A stretch of 64,000 nucleotides of DNA from Mycobacterium sp. Root265. GTDB taxonomy: Bacteria > Actinomycetota > Actinomycetes > Mycobacteriales > Mycobacteriaceae. Below the pieces are notes generated by a model. That model was not told the DNA's origin and did no database searches. It was given only the letters and a program-made list of their open reading frames with translations. The position numbers and the translations under genes were made by a program. Numbering within the stretch: the stretch's first letter is position 1; each line of letters begins with the position of its first letter. Positions 9,803-18,480 of the stretch are shown here, piece by piece. The DNA lies in contig NZ_LMJA01000028.1 of assembly GCF_001428895.1 (NCBI RefSeq), positions 191,972 to 255,971 on the forward strand. Direction: 5' to 3'.

Positions 9803-10161
9803 CGACGGAGCACACCGGTGTAGAGCTCAGAGCGGATGCGGACATCCTCTTCGGCGTCGAGCTGCGCGAGCAGCTTCCGGGGAGACGATGCGACCGACCG
9901 GATGATCTTGGTGACGGCTTCGCAGACGCGCTCGGCGATCTCGTCAGCCAGTTCGTCTTCCTCGTCGTCATCGAGATCGTCACGGGCTTCGATCTTGGTG
10001 ATCTCCCGGATGGTGGCGATGACCGATGCGCGGGCCTTGGATCCCAAGCGAATCAACGGCTTCAGTTCGACGGTGCTCTCGTCGGAGAGCACGATCTTCA
10101 CCGGCTCGTAGCGGCGCTTGGTCTCGGTGTGCAGGGCGTCAAGAGTGAACGTGTTGGACAT
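9754..10161 (-). CDS. Tail assembly chaperone, unshifted product
   Basis: 135 residues. Start at the ATG at 10161 (MSNTFTLDALHTETKRRYEP) rather than an upstream frame extension, because GAAAGG lies just before it. Acidic middle (DDLDDDEEDELADEIAERV). It sits between major tail protein and tape measure, as in all long-tailed phages of this type, and carries the slippery heptamer close to its end. Confidence 0.9.
   Translation of the reverse strand: MSNTFTLDALHTETKRRYEPVKIVLSDESTVELKPLIRLGSKARASVIATIREITKIEARDDLDDDEEDELADEIAERVCEAVTKIIRSVASSPRKLLAQLDAEEDVRIRSELYTGVLRRWTGDTQVGEAESSPS
9775..9781 (-). other. Programmed -1 frameshift site (GGGGGAA)
   Basis: Slippery heptamer read on the minus strand as G GGG GAA, in the overlap of the two chaperone frames. 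It is the same heptamer used by L5-type phages for this switch. The downstream frame is open for another 450 bases. Confidence 0.8.
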
Positions 10162-10207
10162 GGCGAACCTTTCGTAGGCGGCGGGCAATGAATGTGAGGC
10201 GGGCAAA

Positions 10208-10244
10208 GAGGGGGAGGCAGGCCCGCCAAGGAAACCTCCCCCTC
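10208..10244 (-). terminator. Hairpin between major tail protein and chaperone genes
   Basis: Perfect 10-bp inverted repeat GAGGGGGAGG / CCTCCCCCTC with a 17-nt loop, followed on the transcribed strand by TTTGCCC. The U run is short, so it may be a partial terminator that lets the major tail gene be expressed more highly than the downstream tail genes. Confidence 0.6.
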
Positions 10245-10251
10245 CGTGGTC

Positions 10252-10845
10252 TTACGGAGTCAGATCGACGTTGAACAGGTCTTCGTTGATCCACTTGAAC
10301 AGCGAGGTCTCGTCCTCGTAGTCGAGGTAGGTGAACCGCACCGGCAGCGCAGCCAGGTCATCGATCGGAAGCTCGATGGCTTCGTCCCGCTTGACGCTGG
10401 ACTTCAGAGCGTGATGGCCCAGTCGCAGGTCGCCGTCTTCGATCACGACGAACACCGACTTCTCGTTGAGCTGGCCGATCTTCACGCCGAACTCACCTTC
10501 GACATCGGAGTCGTTCGGGCCGTAGTACAGCTCGAGCGACTTCTCATCGAACTGGTGGAGGACCACGGTGACGTAGTCGATCGGATCCTCGGTGGAGATC
10601 TCCCGCAGCTTCTTCTTCTGCCAGGAGCCCTTGATCTCGGAGCCGTCTCCCTCAAAGCCGAACTCGGGCAACGTGCCTCGGCTGGTGTGGCCGACGCTCG
10701 TCCAGCCGGTGAACCCGGTCCAAGTCGAGGGGTCACGCAGGTTGATCGTCTTGAGTAGAGCAGCGGAAGGTGCAGCGGAGCCGACGGCGTTGGTGTAGAC
10801 GTAGCCGACCGCAGCGGTCAACACTGCATCATCATTTTCGGACAT
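10252..10845 (-). CDS. Major tail (tube) protein
   Basis: 197 residues. It forms the tail tube. It lies between the tail terminator and chaperone genes and is followed by a strong hairpin, as expected for a highly expressed subunit. Beta-rich, acidic, with the pattern FGFEGDGSEIKGSWQKKKLRE and a C-terminal FKWINEDLFNVDLTP. It corresponds to the L5 gp23 position. Confidence 0.9.
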   Translation of the reverse strand: MSENDDAVLTAAVGYVYTNAVGSAAPSAALLKTINLRDPSTWTGFTGWTSVGHTSRGTLPEFGFEGDGSEIKGSWQKKKLREISTEDPIDYVTVVLHQFDEKSLELYYGPNDSDVEGEFGVKIGQLNEKSVFVVIEDGDLRLGHHALKSSVKRDEAIELPIDDLAALPVRFTYLDYEDETSLFKWINEDLFNVDLTP

Positions 10846-10862
10846 GTGATTCCCTTCAGGGA

Positions 10863-11267
10863 TTAGGTGGATCGGGGAAGGCGCAAGCCGAGCCGGATCA
10901 GTCCCTGGACCCGCCAGGAGTCCTGGTAGAGCGAGCTGAACTGAGTGGCGCCCATCGTTTCGTAGAGCGACTGGATATAGCCTGCAGCCGTTACGGTTTG
11001 GTTATCGCGTGCGTCGAAGAGCGCGTCTAGTGCTTCCTCGTAGAGATTCTCGGCGGCGATGAGGCCGCCTGTGTTCGTGTAAGCCGACATCTCGATGACC
11101 GGCAGTGTGTGGATCCTTGGCGCGTCGGGATTCCTGATCCCTCCGATGCGTCGGACGTTGATCATGGGGAAGTCGCGGTAGTCGATGTCTGGAACCCAGG
11201 TCGTGATAGCGACATTCGGCAGAGCCGCCTGTAGGAGCGGCACCACGATCTTCTGAGGGCGAATCAT
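10863..11267 (-). CDS. Tail terminator
   Basis: 134 residues, fourth connector gene after the capsid. The size, the N-terminal VPLLQAALPNVAITTWVPD pattern and the position directly before the major tail protein fit the protein that caps the tail tube and joins it to the head. Assigned mainly by synteny with L5-type phages. Confidence 0.75.
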   Translation of the reverse strand: MIRPQKIVVPLLQAALPNVAITTWVPDIDYRDFPMINVRRIGGIRNPDAPRIHTLPVIEMSAYTNTGGLIAAENLYEEALDALFDARDNQTVTAAGYIQSLYETMGATQFSSLYQDSWRVQGLIRLGLRLPRST

Positions 11268-11275
11268 GGAACCTC

Positions 11276-11611
11276 CTACATGGTGTGACCGCCGTAGGCG
11301 GCTTTCGTCAGGATGTACGTGGGGGCAGGGGGTTTCGTGTCTGTGCCAGCGAAGAACCCAGAAGGGGAGTGGCCGAACTCCAACGCCATCGCGTTGGGGG
11401 CGATCAGGATCGTGAAGCAGTCCACGTCGTGCTCGAAGGTCGCGATGTCAGCCTCGAAGTGTCCGATCTTGCTGATACGCCTCGTCGTGTTCTGAGCTGC
11501 GAGGTTGGCTCTAGCTCGGCCGGCCACATCTCTGTTGACTCGACGTACTGCTTTCTGGGTGTCCTTGTGCCTCGCGACGATCCCGTTGATCTTCGGCGAG
11601 ACCCACGCCAC
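11276..11611 (-). CDS. Head-tail connector region protein, DUF5403-like
   Basis: 111 residues. A basic N-terminus (HKDTQKAVRRVNRDVAGRARANLAAQNTTRR) is followed by a segment ending AMALEFGHSPSGFF, which resembles the HK97 gp10-like/DUF5403 neck proteins that precede the tail terminator. Its start overlaps the stopper gene's end by a base. Role inferred from order. Confidence 0.72.
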   Translation of the reverse strand: MAWVSPKINGIVARHKDTQKAVRRVNRDVAGRARANLAAQNTTRRISKIGHFEADIATFEHDVDCFTILIAPNAMALEFGHSPSGFFAGTDTKPPAPTYILTKAAYGGHTM

Positions 11612-11985
11612 TAGAACCGCTTGATGGTGTAGTCGACTCGGGCCAGAGCTTCAGACGAGTCGTACTCGCTGGCGTCTCCGAAGAGCGCCCAGCGCGTGCC
11701 CTTCCACTCGATCTGAGTCTGAGCCCCGAGGATCCCGTGCGTCTTGGTGAACGAACGCGGGAACCGCATCCGATAGACCTTCTCGGTCGAGAACCCCTCG
11801 TTGTCCTGCTCAGCGCGCCTGGCGCTGGTACCTGACTGGTTGGCGATCTGGAACCGGGCGATCGTTGGTCCGGGGAGCGGAGTCTCGGAAGGCTGGGTGA
11901 ACTTGTTGCCGTCCTCGTCGATGACCATGACTTCGGGGTAGACGAGCACCGGCTGATACCGGGCGCCTGTATCGAGGAGGCTCAT
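11611..11985 (-). CDS. Head-to-tail stopper
   Basis: 124 residues from the ATG at 11985 (MSLLDTGARYQPV), which overlaps the previous stop by 4 bases. Position two genes before the tail terminator and the beta-rich sequence (YRMRFPRSFTKTHGILGAQTQIEWKG) fit the stopper that closes the portal channel after packaging. Assignment by synteny. Confidence 0.7.
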   Translation of the reverse strand: MSLLDTGARYQPVLVYPEVMVIDEDGNKFTQPSETPLPGPTIARFQIANQSGTSARRAEQDNEGFSTEKVYRMRFPRSFTKTHGILGAQTQIEWKGTRWALFGDASEYDSSEALARVDYTIKRF

Positions 11986-12185
11986 AGGACAGCCGTCCGA
12001 GGACGGGTCGAACGCTTCTCGACGTTGCCCCAGAAGATGCGCCAGTCGTGGACGCAGCCGCAAGCTGCGGGATCCTCTTCGTGCTCACAGAGAGCAGTCG
12101 TGACCTCACCGGGCTTCACCGCCAGGGCGAAGTCCAGAGGGTACGGATCTGCTTCCTGATGCTCCGCACCGTCGGGCGCGGTCAC
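11982..12185 (-). CDS. Small Cys/His-containing connector-region protein
   Basis: 67 residues. GTG start at 12185 overlaps the adaptor's stop (GTGA). It carries a compact metal-binding-like cluster (CEHEEDPAACGCVHDWRIFWG) and a basic C-terminus. L5-type phages have a protein of this kind between the adaptor and stopper; function unknown. Confidence 0.75.
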   Translation of the reverse strand: MTAPDGAEHQEADPYPLDFALAVKPGEVTTALCEHEEDPAACGCVHDWRIFWGNVEKRSTRPRTAVL

Positions 12186-12559
12186 GTCGGCATCACGATG
12201 TTCGGGACGATCACCGACATACGCTTGATCGAGTTGACCCCGAGGATCTCCCACTCGCTGTCACGCACCTCCAGCGTCCCCGCTGTGAGGTCTGCAGAGA
12301 GCTGGTAGGTGTAAGACCCATCGGTCTCACTCTGATAGCCCTCAGGGTTACGTACGAGGCGCAGAACGGCATCGGCTTCGATGTCGATCAGGTCTTCACG
12401 GAACGACTCTGACGCTAGGACTCGAAGCTCGAGGTCTGGGATACGGCGCAGGATCATTCGCTCGACCTGCTTCAGACGACGCTCGATGAGCGCCAGCACC
12501 TCGGGCTCGGGCTCCTTGGCCCAGAGCACGACTACGTCTGCGGAGGTTGCGAATGCCAT
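12182..12559 (-). CDS. Head-to-tail adaptor
   Basis: 125 residues. Helical N-terminus (EVLALIERRLKQVERMILRRIPDL) and the sequence DAVLRLVRNPEGYQSETDGSYTYQ are typical of the Gp19/Gp15-type adaptors that dock below the portal. It is the first connector gene after the short capsid-linked gene. Confidence 0.82.
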   Translation of the reverse strand: MAFATSADVVVLWAKEPEPEVLALIERRLKQVERMILRRIPDLELRVLASESFREDLIDIEADAVLRLVRNPEGYQSETDGSYTYQLSADLTAGTLEVRDSEWEILGVNSIKRMSVIVPNIVMPT

Positions 12560-12561
12560 TG

Positions 12562-12747
12562 CTACTCCTGGTTCTTGGCTGCAGCTTCAGCGGCGTTGTC
12601 GGCCGCGATCTGCGCTTGGGTGCGCCGGATGCGCTTCGGCTTGATCGGGGTATCGCCTGATACCCACTGGCCGGTTTCGATCAGCTTCTCGGCGAACTCA
12701 TCGCTCACTTCGGCTGTGCCACCGTTGAGGGTGGATCGGATCTGCAT
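12562..12747 (-). CDS. Small head protein of unknown function
   Basis: 61 residues from the ATG at 12747 ([23 protein letters not shown]), preceded by AAAGGA. It resembles the short DUF7302-type protein found right after the capsid gene of many mycobacteriophages. The C-terminus is Ala/Lys-rich ([14 protein letters not shown]). Possibly a capsid-associated or connector accessory protein. Confidence 0.75.
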   Translation of the reverse strand: MQIRSTLNGGTAEVSDEFAEKLIETGQWVSGDTPIKPKRIRRTQAQIAADNAAEAAAKNQE

Positions 12748-12823
12748 GGTGTCCTTTCGCAAGACACCCGGAGAGGGGCGCCCAGAGACCACGCGAAAGC
12801 GCGTCCACTGAGCACCCCAAACC

Positions 12824-12836
12824 GGTGGGTGTCAAG
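12824..12836 (+). promoter_or_regulatory. Stoperator, exact consensus
   Basis: GGTGGGTGTCAAG in the gap just downstream of the capsid gene, oriented so that the leftward transcript reads CTTGACACCCACC. Confidence 0.85.
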
Positions 12837-12842
12837 GTTGAA

Positions 12843-13790
12843 TCAGGCAGTGACGACGTTGGTCAGCTTGACGAACGCGTCCTTGTCGTTCACGAGCAGG
12901 CCGTACTCGGCCTCCACACGAACCGCCACCAAGTTGTGCTGCCAGAGCGACACGAAGTTGGGGCTGGCGAACGTGCCGAGGTTCAGGGTCGCCTGATCGG
13001 AAACGTCGAAGGAAAGACCACCGACCTGGCCCCACAGCACCTGGGAGAAGTCGCCCATGAAGCCGACCGTGGTGCCGTTGTGAACGTGGTCGCTCAGAAC
13101 GGTCGGCCGGCTCAGGATGCGTCCCTCGCGGTACGGGGAGTTGAGGCCCTCGTAGGTGCTCTCGACGAACAGCGGGCGACCGCTGGCGTCCTTGGCGCCG
13201 TTGAGGATCGGCTCAGCCAGATCATCCAGCAGGGTGCTGTTCCACTTCTTGCCATCGGCAAGCAGCAGATTCAGGCCGTTGACGCCGAGGGCGTCGTAGG
13301 CGGTCAGCGTGCTGTTGCCAGCGCCACCCGGATCAGCGATGGAGACCGACTTCGTGGTCTGGCCGATGTACGCACCGAACGGGCTGTCAGTGCCCCACAG
13401 CGCGGCGTTGTCGAACGCCATCGCGATAGCGGTGGCCACCTTGGTCCGCATGGTGCCGAGGTAGTTGGCGGGGTTCGCACGCACGGTCTCAGCGGACGCG
13501 ACGAAGATGGTCGCGATCTTGTGAGGCGCAACGCTCTGCGAGCTCATGTCGCCCTTGGTGATGGGCTTCATGTCGCCCTCACCGATCCACGCGGCCGACA
13601 CGTCGCCGGTCCAGTGGGGGATCTTCACGCCGGTCGCGCCCATGGGGATCTTGGTGGCGACCTTCTGAACGATCGAGGTCTTCTCGGCCTCGGCGAAGTA
13701 GTCCTGGGCCTGTTCCGGCTCCAGGTAACCCGCGAACATGGTGTCGCCGGTCTGTGCGATCTTGGTGTTGTTAACGGCGAAGTTCGCCAT
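12843..13790 (-). CDS. Major capsid protein (HK97 fold)
   Basis: 315 residues, directly after the scaffold gene. Residues 1-60 hold the N-arm-like segment, and the body contains ADGKKWNSTLLDDLAEPILNGA and GFMGDFSQVLWGQ, patterns seen in HK97-fold capsids of Cluster A phages (L5 gp17 position). ATG with AAGGAG a few bases upstream. A stoperator follows the gene. Confidence 0.93.
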   Translation of the reverse strand: MANFAVNNTKIAQTGDTMFAGYLEPEQAQDYFAEAEKTSIVQKVATKIPMGATGVKIPHWTGDVSAAWIGEGDMKPITKGDMSSQSVAPHKIATIFVASAETVRANPANYLGTMRTKVATAIAMAFDNAALWGTDSPFGAYIGQTTKSVSIADPGGAGNSTLTAYDALGVNGLNLLLADGKKWNSTLLDDLAEPILNGAKDASGRPLFVESTYEGLNSPYREGRILSRPTVLSDHVHNGTTVGFMGDFSQVLWGQVGGLSFDVSDQATLNLGTFASPNFVSLWQHNLVAVRVEAEYGLLVNDKDAFVKLTNVVTA

Positions 13791-13816
13791 GTGAATCTCC
13801 TTGGGTAGGAAGGGGT

Positions 13817-14332
13817 TTAGGAAACTGCCTTGATGAGCGCCTGCATGATCGGGTCACCGTTGAGAGCCAGAGTGGGCTTCCCTCCGGTGGACTGCGAAGG
13901 GTCGTACGCGGGACTCTTCGGTGCAGGGGTGTCGAACCCGTCGAACAGCTCGTAGGTCGACTTGGCCGATGCGAAGATCGAATCGTGGTCGTTGCCCTGC
14001 AGGATGGCCGTGAACGCACGGACCTTCGTGCTCGGAATCTCAGCGTCGATCGAGACGTACAGCTTCTCCAGCTCGACCCAGGCTGCGCCCAGCTCGTTCT
14101 GCAGTTCGGTGTAGGCCACGTCCTTGGCCGCAAGAGCAGCTTCATGCTCGGCCTTGGCAGCCGCCACGGCAGAAGCGACTGCTTCGTTCTTCGAAACTCG
14201 TGCAGCCGCAGCTTCATCACGGAGCCCGGTGACGTAAGCCTGGTCGTAGACCTTCTCGGCTGGCTTCAGTGGATCAACCACGGGAGCCGGGTCGACAACG
14301 GGAGTGACTGCGGGGGTGACGATTTCGGTCAT
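13817..14332 (-). CDS. Capsid scaffolding protein
   Basis: 171 residues: Pro/Val-rich N-terminus (VTPAVTPVVDPAPVVDPLKP), a long charged helix with coiled-coil character (residues ~35-100), and a C-terminal tail ending IMQALIKAVS. This architecture and its place before the capsid gene define a scaffold. Start preceded by AGGAGG. Confidence 0.88.
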   Translation of the reverse strand: MTEIVTPAVTPVVDPAPVVDPLKPAEKVYDQAYVTGLRDEAAAARVSKNEAVASAVAAAKAEHEAALAAKDVAYTELQNELGAAWVELEKLYVSIDAEIPSTKVRAFTAILQGNDHDSIFASAKSTYELFDGFDTPAPKSPAYDPSQSTGGKPTLALNGDPIMQALIKAVS

Positions 14333-14351
14333 TGATGCCTCCTGGGCGTTG

Positions 14352-15239
14352 CTACGCCGCCAGGGCGTAGTTGGTCATACTGATTTCGCCTCGGGAGAGG
14401 CGGCGTCGGAGCGCGTTGAGCGTCTCCGTGTGGGTGCTGCTGGAGCGGGCCGTTCCATCTGAGATGCGTTGGCTTGCTTCCTTACCGGCCTCAATCCACA
14501 GTTCCTGTGCTCGTTGAGCACTGTCCCTGCCAGGCCAGTTCGCGATGTCAAAGACCGGGACCACCAGGCAGTCGCAACCGACGTGCCACTCTTCGATGTC
14601 CTCTTTGGTCTCTTCGCGGAACTTCATGAGATCCCCACCTGCCTCGTTGAAGAGGTCGATGAGTGTCTCGTTGTCGAGCTTGGAACCTGCGTTAGATGCG
14701 GACAGGTACCACTGCGTGTCCTTGCCGGGGAACTCAGCTCCCCGCGAGATGAGCATCAAGCACCAGGCGCATGTTTCGCGTCCGGTCGCTACCCGAGCCC
14801 ATCCCTGTACAACCTGGGGAGCCGGGTCGTTCTTGACGGCGCCGATGATCTGTCGACGCCCTGCCATCTCCACTTCACGAACTGCCGTCATGGCCAGGCG
14901 AGTCACCGCAATGTTGGGAGAGTCGGCCTGCGACATACCCTTTCGTGCGGGCTGCATGTTCTTGACGAACCACTCGTACTTCAGCTCGCTCAGGAACCTC
15001 TCGTTCCTGGCGACATCAGGGTGGTTCAGTCCGCGCTGTGAGTCGTAGAAGTCCCGGCCCAGGGCGGCAGATTGCTCATACCGCCGCTGGACCTCTGGGA
15101 ATAGCACCTGCAGAAGCTGCAGCCAGTCTCTAGTTGCTAGGACCGGGCCTGTGAAGAGCGAGCCAAACTTCTTGACGTAGGACGCAAGCCCCGCAGTGAT
15201 AGCGGCCTGAGCCGCCGCATACTGCTCGGGCGTCAGGCT
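14352..15239 (-). CDS. MuF-like / capsid maturation protein, start codon apparently disrupted
   Basis: About 290 residues if read from the first open codon. The central Cys cluster (ETCAWCLMLISRGAEF ... HVGCDCLVVPVF) marks the MuF-like/capsid maturation family encoded between portal and scaffold. The conserved N-terminal region (SLTPEQYAAAQAAITAG) is clearly coding, yet no ATG, GTG or TTG is in frame before it. An ATG at 15243-15241 is separated from the AGC codon by one extra C (15240). The first in-frame conventional start is a GTG at 15107, which would drop 44 residues; a CTG at 15236 is also possible. Confidence 0.8.
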   Translation of the reverse strand, partial: SLTPEQYAAAQAAITAGLASYVKKFGSLFTGPVLATRDWLQLLQVLFPEVQRRYEQSAALGRDFYDSQRGLNHPDVARNERFLSELKYEWFVKNMQPARKGMSQADSPNIAVTRLAMTAVREVEMAGRRQIIGAVKNDPAPQVVQGWARVATGRETCAWCLMLISRGAEFPGKDTQWYLSASNAGSKLDNETLIDLFNEAGGDLMKFREETKEDIEEWHVGCDCLVVPVFDIANWPGRDSAQRAQELWIEAGKEASQRISDGTARSSSTHTETLNALRRRLSRGEISMTNYALAA

Positions 15240-16696
15240 GCATCACCTGCTGACTTGTTCGGGTCGATCGGCTTCGCCGGGGCTGTCGGGTCAGGAGAAC
15301 CTGGCACCGTCGGGTCAGGGTCGACCATCGTGCCCATGAGACCGAGGCCCAGTGCAGCCTCTTCCTCGTCCCATCGACGCATCTCGGTGCGCTCTTGGAT
15401 CGAGTAACCCATGTCGACTCGAGCCCGCTCACGCGGGATCACTCCGACACCACCCGCGTAGAGCTTGGTGGCTGCGTCTGCCTGTGCGGCCCACGTCGGA
15501 GTCGAGGGCTCTCGCCATATCGTCTCCATGCGGAGCATGTCGGGTGGAACGTCGCCGCCCTTCGCCATGCGGTAGGCGATTCGGAAAGCCTCTTCCCATG
15601 CGCCACCGAAGATCTGGTTCTTGCGTTCGACCTTCTTCACCAGACGGCTCTCAGCGGCCCTGATTGCCTCAGCAGAGGCCGGATTGTCCGCAGCGGTGGA
15701 AAGGTACTGGGGAGGCAGTCCTGTGAACGCAGCGACCTGCTTAGCGATCTGATCCAACGCGTTGGTGAAGTTGGCCAGCTCGGCTGCAGAGAACTGCTGG
15801 ATCTTGCCCTCGGCATCTTCGAACGCGAGGATGCGTGCCATGTACGCGTCGAAGAGCGTCTCGCCAGTCTCCTGATCGACGCCGATCTCTTCGGGCTTGA
15901 TGCCGAAGATCAGTCGCTGTGGCACTCCCATCAGCTCTGCAGTTGCCTGCATGAGCATCATGATTCGTGACGCCGCGTCGGTCATGGAGCGGAGCTCGGG
16001 GGTGATCTCGCTGGTGCCGTAAAGATCCGAGAGCCGGGTTCGGTTCGGCAGCGGTACGACCGGCACAGCCATCAGGCCGTGCGGGACGTTGAACCAGTCA
16101 GCCCATTCGCCGTTCTCGTCCTTGAACCAGCCGATCGTCTCGTTCAGCGTGTACAGCGTGGCTGCCTGGATCGTGTCGCCCTTGGTGTTGTAGGCGACTC
16201 GGATTGCCTTGGAGACCTTGTTGATCCGTGGATCGATCTCCGCGTACATTCGCGTAGGCGGTTCGACCCGGATGATCGGGATAGCGGGATCTCGGAACGG
16301 ATCCAGCGTCGGGTCAGGCATCGACAGCGTGATGTAGGACCGGCCGTGGATATACGCGTCGGTGTAACCGAGAGGCGCCTCGATGTCGAGGTCGTTGGCC
16401 TGCCACCACTGCCACAGATCCTGATCGGCTTCGTCCTGGTCTCCGAGCCGGAATCCCTCGAGCACCTGTCGCTCAGCGATCGAGTCGACGTAGAGCCGGG
16501 GGTAACCGACGTGAGCCAGGAGCTTCTGCATCTGGATCGGAACCGTCACGCCGATGGCCTCTGGCCGGCGCTCTGCTTCGTAGTAGGAGGTGTTGCTGGT
16601 CAGGTCACGCAGGGAATCTTCAAAGGCTGAGATCATCGAATCGCGTTCTGCGACTGGGTCAGCGATCTCTTCCTGGCCTGGGAGTGGGGCTGTCAC
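15233..16696 (-). CDS. Portal protein
   Basis: 487 residues. Dodecameric vertex through which DNA is packaged. GTG start overlaps the large terminase stop. Typical portal features: SNTSYYEAERRPEAIG near the N-terminus, the DNIPASAEAIRAAESRL-like helix (NPASAEAIRAAESRLVKKV) and a Pro-rich C-terminal tail. Corresponds to L5 gp14. Confidence 0.93.
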   Translation of the reverse strand: MTAPLPGQEEIADPVAERDSMISAFEDSLRDLTSNTSYYEAERRPEAIGVTVPIQMQKLLAHVGYPRLYVDSIAERQVLEGFRLGDQDEADQDLWQWWQANDLDIEAPLGYTDAYIHGRSYITLSMPDPTLDPFRDPAIPIIRVEPPTRMYAEIDPRINKVSKAIRVAYNTKGDTIQAATLYTLNETIGWFKDENGEWADWFNVPHGLMAVPVVPLPNRTRLSDLYGTSEITPELRSMTDAASRIMMLMQATAELMGVPQRLIFGIKPEEIGVDQETGETLFDAYMARILAFEDAEGKIQQFSAAELANFTNALDQIAKQVAAFTGLPPQYLSTAADNPASAEAIRAAESRLVKKVERKNQIFGGAWEEAFRIAYRMAKGGDVPPDMLRMETIWREPSTPTWAAQADAATKLYAGGVGVIPRERARVDMGYSIQERTEMRRWDEEEAALGLGLMGTMVDPDPTVPGSPDPTAPAKPIDPNKSAGDAA

Positions 16697-18462
16697 TTCA
16701 CAACCGTCACTCGGCCGCTACGGGCCTTTTTGGACATCAAATACTCCTGTCGGGCTCCGAAAGCGAGGACCGCGCAGACCGCAGCGTCGATCTTCTTGCT
16801 GGAGTCCTTGGTGACCTTGCGAATCGAAATCGCGTCGTATTGGGTGGGGTGGCGCATGGCGTTCGTGACGTGTTGCTTCAGCACCGGGTCGTTGTCGTGC
16901 CAGACCTCGCGCTCAAAGACCGCGTCCTGCAACCGTTCACAGTCGAAGGCGAACTTCTTCTGCTGGCCACGCATGTCGAATGCGATGGGGTTCGCCGGGG
17001 AGGCGTTGACCTTGATCTTCTTTTTGTAGGTCCGTCCCCACGCGTCCACGTAGCTCTCGAACTCCTTGAGGTCGGCCCGGAAGGCGACCACGTCGTATCG
17101 CTTGAACGTGGAATGCACTGTGGCGTCTACCTCTTCGCGAGGAACCTGTCCGCCGAACTTCTTCGGATCCCAGATCTTGATGACGAATAGGAACCCGTCG
17201 GAGATCCGGCAGCCCACCAGGGCTGTCCAGTCGTTGGACTTCGAACCGTCGAACCCGAGCGCGATCTTCTGACCACGGTCGAGCGGGACGAACTCGTTGT
17301 AGGTAGCGGCGAAGTACTTCACCGGATCGGCGAAGCAGCGATCCCATTCCTGCGGGGACAGCCACGAATCCTCAGATGCGTTGACCTGGTTGAGGAACTT
17401 GCGCCGGGACTCGGTGATGACGTTCTTCGTCGAGAGGACCGACTTGATGATGTCTTCGATCGGCAGCCAGGTGGAATCACCACGGGCGATGATCAGACCT
17501 TCGCGGAGCTTCGCGATGCCCTCGGCGAAGCCGATGGGATCTTCGAGCTCGGAGGGGATCTCTGAGATCGGGGTGTCGGCCGGTGCCTCCAGAGCGTCGT
17601 ACATGGAGCCCACGTCCACGCTCTTGCCCGCCATCACGTCCAGGTGCTCGACGTACGCCTTCTCGGCTACAGACTCTGTGCCGGGGATGTGGGCGTTGCA
17701 GATGGACAGCGTGCGGGCGCCGTCGACCTTGGTCATGTTGCCCTCGATCACCGAGGCCATCGAGTGGCCTTCGTTGACCTTGCCGTCAGGCCCGGAGCCC
17801 CACCACTGCGTTTCGTTCTGGATGACGAACGTCGGGCGGTTACCCTCCATCGACGCGGGGCTCGAGGTCGCAGCTTCGATGCGGCCACCGGCTGCGGAGT
17901 AGATGATGAACCGGTTCACGTCCAGGCCGTACTCGGCCTTTAGGCGCTTGGAGATCATCACCGGGAAGAGGGTGAAGGTGTTCTTGGTCTGATCCTGGGA
18001 GACCGCCGCGACCGTGATCCACGCTGAGTGGCGGGTTCGACCGACCGGGTTACCTTCCCAGTCGAAGTGTGAAAACGCTACTGGGCCACAGAGTTCGGCG
18101 AGTGCCATAGCTGCGGCGAACGGGTCTTTTCCCCAGCCCTTCAGCCGGCGAATCGTGCCCTCGCGATAGAAGTACTTGCCCTCTTCGTCTACCGCGTACC
18201 ACCAGAGGATCAGACGGATCTGCTCGTTGGTGGGGATGAACATGTTCTCGTTGACTTCGATGCCCATCTCGGACATCTCGATCAGGAATCGAAGGCGAGC
18301 CGGATCATCGTGTCCACCAGGGGTGTTGACGAACTCCGACATCCATTCGAGGACGCCCCACCCGAGGGTCTTCTCAGGTAGGTGCCACTCGCCCTCGATC
18401 GTGTGCTGCCACGTCGGGCCGCTGATGTGAGGGGGAGACGGGGCAAGCTCTACTGTGTGCAT
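16693..18462 (-). CDS. Terminase large subunit
   Basis: 589 residues. ATP-driven packaging motor and nuclease. ATPase domain in the first half: a Walker A-like segment with deviant form (RRLKGWGKDPFAAAMALAEL), then TFVIQNETQWW as the Walker B/coupling region. The nuclease domain in the second half starts near LGFDGSKSNDWTALVG, whose Asp residues are the expected metal ligands. Operon position upstream of portal is standard. Confidence 0.95.
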   Translation of the reverse strand: MHTVELAPSPPHISGPTWQHTIEGEWHLPEKTLGWGVLEWMSEFVNTPGGHDDPARLRFLIEMSEMGIEVNENMFIPTNEQIRLILWWYAVDEEGKYFYREGTIRRLKGWGKDPFAAAMALAELCGPVAFSHFDWEGNPVGRTRHSAWITVAAVSQDQTKNTFTLFPVMISKRLKAEYGLDVNRFIIYSAAGGRIEAATSSPASMEGNRPTFVIQNETQWWGSGPDGKVNEGHSMASVIEGNMTKVDGARTLSICNAHIPGTESVAEKAYVEHLDVMAGKSVDVGSMYDALEAPADTPISEIPSELEDPIGFAEGIAKLREGLIIARGDSTWLPIEDIIKSVLSTKNVITESRRKFLNQVNASEDSWLSPQEWDRCFADPVKYFAATYNEFVPLDRGQKIALGFDGSKSNDWTALVGCRISDGFLFVIKIWDPKKFGGQVPREEVDATVHSTFKRYDVVAFRADLKEFESYVDAWGRTYKKKIKVNASPANPIAFDMRGQQKKFAFDCERLQDAVFEREVWHDNDPVLKQHVTNAMRHPTQYDAISIRKVTKDSSKKIDAAVCAVLAFGARQEYLMSKKARSGRVTVVK

Positions 18463-18480
18463 AACCCCGCCTCCTCTCTG

